DNA of 64,000 bases from NCBI RefSeq assembly GCF_002797855.1, contig NZ_PGFB01000001.1, positions 1 to 64,000 on the forward strand. Reading direction: 5' to 3'. Below the pieces are notes generated by a model that had not been told where the DNA came from, made no database searches, and saw only the letters and a list, made by a program, of their open reading frames with translations. Made by a program: the position numbers and the translations under genes. Of the stretch, positions 61,659-64,000 are shown piece after piece. Each line of letters opens with the position of its first letter. Position 1 is the first letter of the stretch. This DNA comes from Compostimonas suwonensis (lineage in GTDB: Bacteria > Actinomycetota > Actinomycetes > Actinomycetales > Microbacteriaceae).

Positions 61659-61730
61659 CGTCGAGCGCGGGTTTGTTCTCGGGCGACGAGCCCCGAAGGG
61701 CAGCGCCCGCGAACAAACCCGCGCTCGACG
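61659..61730. repeat. Palindrome with 20-bp perfect arms in a convergent gap
   Basis: The arms 61659-61678 and 61711-61730 are exact complements; CGGGCG/CGCCCG continue the stem inside. It lies just after the hairpin above and before the end of the Dabb gene, so it may terminate the opposite strand. Confidence 0.8.
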
Positions 61731-61756
61731 CCTGAGTGAAGCGGTCGGAGTGACGC

Positions 61757-62059
61757 TCAGAGCTCGAAGTCGACGGTCGCGCGCTCGCTGACGAGGGTGC
61801 GGATGACGCCGGCCGCCGCCTGGTGGTCGGGGTGCACCTGATAGCGTCCCAGGGCCTCGGCATCGTCGTAGTCGGCGATGAGCACGACGTCCCAGTTCCC
61901 TTCGGCGTCGACAGAGTTCGCGCCGACGCGGATGTCGCGGATCTCCGACACCGTGGCCGGAAGCGCGACGAGCAGCTCCGCTATGCGCGCGGCGGCCGCG
62001 GCCTTCTCCTCGGGCTCGGTGGCGAGCAGCTTCCAGGTGACGACGTGGCGAACGGTCAT
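61757..62059 (-). CDS. Dabb (stress-responsive A/B barrel) domain protein
   Basis: The 100-residue protein fits the dimeric alpha/beta barrel family. VRHVVTWKLL is the first strand with the conserved His, a helix AAAARIAELLVALP follows, then WDVVLIADYDDAEALGRYQVHPDHQAA with the typical YxxHPxH segment. Members act as small lyases or are stress-induced with unknown role. ATG 62059 begins MTVRHVV. It lies 34 bases after the glutaredoxin-like gene on the same strand. Confidence 0.88.
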   Translation of the reverse strand: MTVRHVVTWKLLATEPEEKAAAAARIAELLVALPATVSEIRDIRVGANSVDAEGNWDVVLIADYDDAEALGRYQVHPDHQAAAGVIRTLVSERATVDFEL

Positions 62060-62093
62060 GACTTCTCCAGAGGTGTGACGGCGAGTGGCGGGA

Positions 62094-62360
62094 TTACGCG
62101 GTGAGGAGCGCGGAGCGCAGGCGGTCCGGGTCGATGCGCCAGTAGTTGTGCACCCGGCCGTCGATGAGCAGCACGGGGATCTCCTCCACGTAGCGCTCGT
62201 GGAGCTGCTCGTCGTCGAGGATCGAGAGCTCCTCCAGCGCCGTCGCGGGAGCGGAGGGGTCTGAGCGCAGCTCGTCGAGCACGCCGAGCACGATCGTGCG
62301 GGCGTCGTCGCAGAGATGACACCCCGGTTTGCCGACGAGGGTGAGCTGAACGGTGGCCAT
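62094..62360 (-). CDS. Glutaredoxin family (DUF836-type) protein
   Basis: The 88-residue thioredoxin-fold protein has LTLVGKPGCHLCDDAR with a CHLC redox pair and VEEIPVLLIDGRVHNYWRID with the cis-Pro. This is the pattern of small actinobacterial glutaredoxin-like proteins. It probably handles thiol exchange in the cytosol; partners are unknown. ATG 62360 follows TAGGCT by six bases, and GAGGA overlaps the spacer. Confidence 0.9.
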   Translation of the reverse strand: MATVQLTLVGKPGCHLCDDARTIVLGVLDELRSDPSAPATALEELSILDDEQLHERYVEEIPVLLIDGRVHNYWRIDPDRLRSALLTA

Positions 62361-62371
62361 TCCTCAAGCCT

Positions 62372-62489
62372 AAAGGTGCGGCATCCGCTCGGCGCACCTC
62401 TGAAGCCCGGCGCACCTCGGGAACGCTGCGCACAACGGAGGCCCAACGGGCCTCGGGAACGCTGCGCACCTCGGGAACGCAGCGCACAA
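62372..62489. repeat. Tandem GCGCACCTCGGGAACGC-type repeats
   Basis: Variants of GCGCACCTCGGGAACGC recur at least three times, with CTCGGGAACGCTGCGCACAAC-like blocks between them, in the 181-base gap between the glutaredoxin-like gene and bS22. No gene is supported here. It looks like a locally duplicated intergenic sequence. Confidence 0.65.
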
Positions 62490-62523
62490 CAAAAAGCGCC
62501 AGGACCCTCACGGGCCTAGCGCT
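62490..62523 (-). terminator. Rho-independent terminator of the bS22 gene
   Basis: On the minus strand AGCGCTAGG pairs with CCTGGCGCT around an inner loop and is followed by TTTTTG. It begins 20 bases after the bS22 stop codon. Confidence 0.8.
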
Positions 62524-62542
62524 CGCCGTCAGCAGCCGGAGG

Positions 62543-62641
62543 CTACTTCTTGTTGCGACGCTGGTGGCGCGTCTTACGAAGCAGCTTGCGGTGCTTCTTC
62601 TTCGCCATACGCTTGCGACGCTTCTTGATGACTGAACCCAC
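62543..62641 (-). CDS. Small ribosomal subunit protein bS22 (AURKAIP1/COX24-like)
   Basis: The frame encodes only 32 residues, beginning MGSVIKKRRKRMAKKKHRK and ending RRNKK. This very basic peptide is the actinobacterial bS22 protein found on the 30S subunit near the decoding region. GTG 62641 is preceded by GAGG at good spacing, and a T-tailed terminator follows. Its small size makes it easy to miss. Confidence 0.93.
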   Translation of the reverse strand: MGSVIKKRRKRMAKKKHRKLLRKTRHQRRNKK

Positions 62642-62766
62642 ACGGACCTCACAAAGATTGGAGCTTGCCGCACAGGGGGCGGCGAAAAGCAGAAAATGAC
62701 TCGCGTCAGTCTAGCGGATGCGGCTGGGCACCGCCGTTCGCGGTCTCAGACCGTGCTCGACAGCCC

Positions 62767-62961
62767 TCAGGCGGTGTCGGCGATGTGGTTCTCGACAGCT
62801 GCGGCGACCGCCGACTCCGGCACCCGGAACGAGCGCCCGAACCGGATCGCGGGGAGGTCGCCCGAGTGCACCAGGCGGTAGACGGTCATCTTGGAGACGC
62901 GCATCATCGCGGCGACCTCGGCCACCGTGAGAAAACGCACATCGGAAAGATCGCCCGCCAT
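62767..62961 (-). CDS. BldC-like MerR/excisionase-type DNA-binding protein
   Basis: The 64-residue protein is almost only a winged helix: FLTVAEVAAMMRVSKMTVYRLVHSGDLPAIRFGRSFRVPESAV. This closely resembles BldC of Streptomyces, a small developmental regulator that binds DNA direct repeats in head-to-tail arrays. ATG 62961 has GAGGGG upstream; a longer frame to 62991 is open but lacks a ribosome site. It lies upstream of bS22 on the same strand, an arrangement I believe is common in actinobacteria. Confidence 0.9.
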   Translation of the reverse strand: MAGDLSDVRFLTVAEVAAMMRVSKMTVYRLVHSGDLPAIRFGRSFRVPESAVAAAVENHIADTA

Positions 62962-63158
62962 CTGAACCCCTCGTCGCCCGCTCGCTGCCACGGGGCGGCA
63001 TCCTCGTGTTACTGGAGTGATTGAAGGTAACTGTAGGGCCTGGCGCGCCGGCGTGTCCAGAGGTGCGCACGCGAGGCGCCGCAGGGCCTCCCCGACGGCT
63101 GCCGCGCCGGGTCGACGCAGGTCGTCGCGGGTCGATACCGCGCCCGATCGGCGTCAGC

Positions 63159-63590
63159 TCAGCTCTTGCGCCACTTCTTCGGGTTGACGACGTGCTGCAC
63201 CTGGTGGGTGGTCGCCGCCGCGGCCTTGCCGATCCTCTCGGCGAGGGCGAGGGACTCGGTGCCGAGGGCCACGGCCAGCTCGTCGCGACGGGCCTCCTCA
63301 TCCAGATCGGCGCTCAGAAAAGGGATGAGCCAGTCCTCGACCTGCTCGAGCGGCGAGTAGTCGAGGCGGTAGTACCGGTGCTGGCCCTCCTCCCGCACGG
63401 TCACGAGTCCCGCGTCGCGCAGCACCTTCAGGTGCTTCGACACGGTCGGCTGGCTGAGGCCCAACCGGTTCACGATCTCGGAGACGCTGATCTCGCCCGG
63501 CGTGTGCCCTCCGGCCTCGTAGCGCTCGAGCAAGATGCCCAGGATGTCGCGCCTGGTCGAGTCCGCCACCACGTCGAAGATGTCCGCCAT
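63159..63590 (-). CDS. ArsR family transcription regulator
   Basis: The 143-residue protein has a winged helix (about 1-85): FDVVADSTRRDILGILLERY, SVSEIVNRLGLSQPTVSKHLKVLRDAGLVTVREEGQHRYYRLDYSPLEQVEDWL. No clear CxC metal site is present, so it may respond to something other than arsenic. A basic tail VVNPKKWRKS follows. It is divergent from the TrkH-type gene with 74 bases between the starts, so it may regulate that gene. Confidence 0.9.
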   Translation of the reverse strand: MADIFDVVADSTRRDILGILLERYEAGGHTPGEISVSEIVNRLGLSQPTVSKHLKVLRDAGLVTVREEGQHRYYRLDYSPLEQVEDWLIPFLSADLDEEARRDELAVALGTESLALAERIGKAAAATTHQVQHVVNPKKWRKS

Positions 63591-63664
63591 GAACCCAGGC
63601 TAGCCACTCCCGGTTCGGAGTACCATGACAAGCTGTTGGCTGTCCCACTCGATCAGGGGGTTCG

Positions 63665-64000
63665 ATGAGCACGGGCTACTCGAAGCCGCGCATCGGATCC
63701 CCCGCGATGCCCTGGTATTCCGCGATCGGCGAGTTCGTCGACGGCTTCGTGCGCAAGTCGCCGTCCCGGTTCGCGATCCTGGTCTTCGCATCGCTCGTGC
63801 TCGTCTTCACGCTGCTCTTCTCGCTGCCGATCTCCACGAGCTCGGGCCAGATCGCACCGCTTCACGACGCCTTCTTCACGGCCATGTCGGTCATCTGCGT
63901 CACAGGCCTCGCGACCGTCGACATGGCCACCTACTGGACCCCGTTCGGCCACGTGCTCATCTACGTGGGCGTTCAGATCGGCGGTCTCGGCGTGCTCACG
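63665..64000 (+). CDS. TrkH-type potassium transporter, N-terminal part (runs off the window)
   Basis: The first 112 codons are present. After a short cytoplasmic end come a span (FAILVFASLVLVFTLLFSLP), a pore-loop region with DAFFTAMSVICVTGLATVDMATYW (the first selectivity-filter motif, VTGL) and the start of the next span (HVLIYVGVQIGGLGVLT). This is diagnostic of the TrkH/KtrB family, which imports potassium with a cytosolic TrkA/KtrA partner, not visible here. A TACCAT -10-like box lies at 63621-63626. ATG 63665 is the first in-frame start. Confidence 0.9.
   Translation, partial: MSTGYSKPRIGSPAMPWYSAIGEFVDGFVRKSPSRFAILVFASLVLVFTLLFSLPISTSSGQIAPLHDAFFTAMSVICVTGLATVDMATYWTPFGHVLIYVGVQIGGLGVLT

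Overview
The window looks like chromosome of a high-GC Gram-positive actinobacterium, most likely a member of the Microbacteriaceae. The support is family-level: a menaquinone pathway, ResB/CcsB/CcdA cytochrome c maturation, an actinobacterial 32-residue bS22 ribosomal peptide, a BldC-like DNA-binding protein, DUF4229 and DUF4232 proteins, an archaeal-type AspRS, and many genes whose start codon lies only 6-7 bases after a -10-like hexamer (probable leaderless transcripts). Species cannot be named from sequence alone.

Layout. 1-472: tail of an IS481-type transposase and a tRNA-Tyr. 529-14169 (minus strand): an unusual run in which pstC-pstA-pstS and pstB are interleaved with two more periplasmic-binding-protein-like exported proteins, a WxL-like secreted protein, two membrane-anchored DUF916-like/NPF-domain proteins, a sortase-fold protein that lacks the catalytic His and Cys, and a tiny LAQTG protein. 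PstS itself carries an LPDTG anchor. This is the best candidate for an undescribed system: a surface-displayed ligand (probably phosphate) capture complex coupled to an ABC importer. 14389-20393: Ser/Thr kinase with PASTA domains, a small unknown protein, a lytic transglycosylase-like lipoprotein, YajQ, and a sensor kinase fused to its own response regulator.

20911-28744: an orphan catabolic cluster (haloacid-dehalogenase-like HAD, MFS transporter, sugar isomerase-like TIM barrel, lactonase, VOC protein, isopropylmalate-dehydrogenase-like enzyme, SDR) with a FadR-type GntR regulator and three matching TCAACnnGTTGA sites. 28932-32393: class II aldolase, HAD phosphatase, DhaL and DhaK, a ketose/triose branch. 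32555-36339: a hydrolase, a ferredoxin-NADP reductase and a polyprenyl diphosphate synthase. 36363-48469: menG, menF, menD, menA, menE, menB and menC with small membrane proteins, a DUF4232 lipoprotein and a ROK regulator between them. 49592-54310: phosphatase-TlpA-CcdA-ResB-CcsB operon, divergent from aspS.

55835-60955: a formylglycine-generating enzyme with a His-rich insert, a SulP transporter and a sulfatase carrying the CxPxR target motif, a coherent sulfatase maturation module. 61208-64000: small membrane, Dabb, glutaredoxin-like, bS22, BldC-like and ArsR genes and the start of a TrkH-type potassium transporter. Intergenic DNA is rich in long perfect palindromes, including three copies of an 85-bp element with the same 15-bp ends, and there is a 25-base C homopolymer next to a hexamer repeat upstream of a hydrolase gene.
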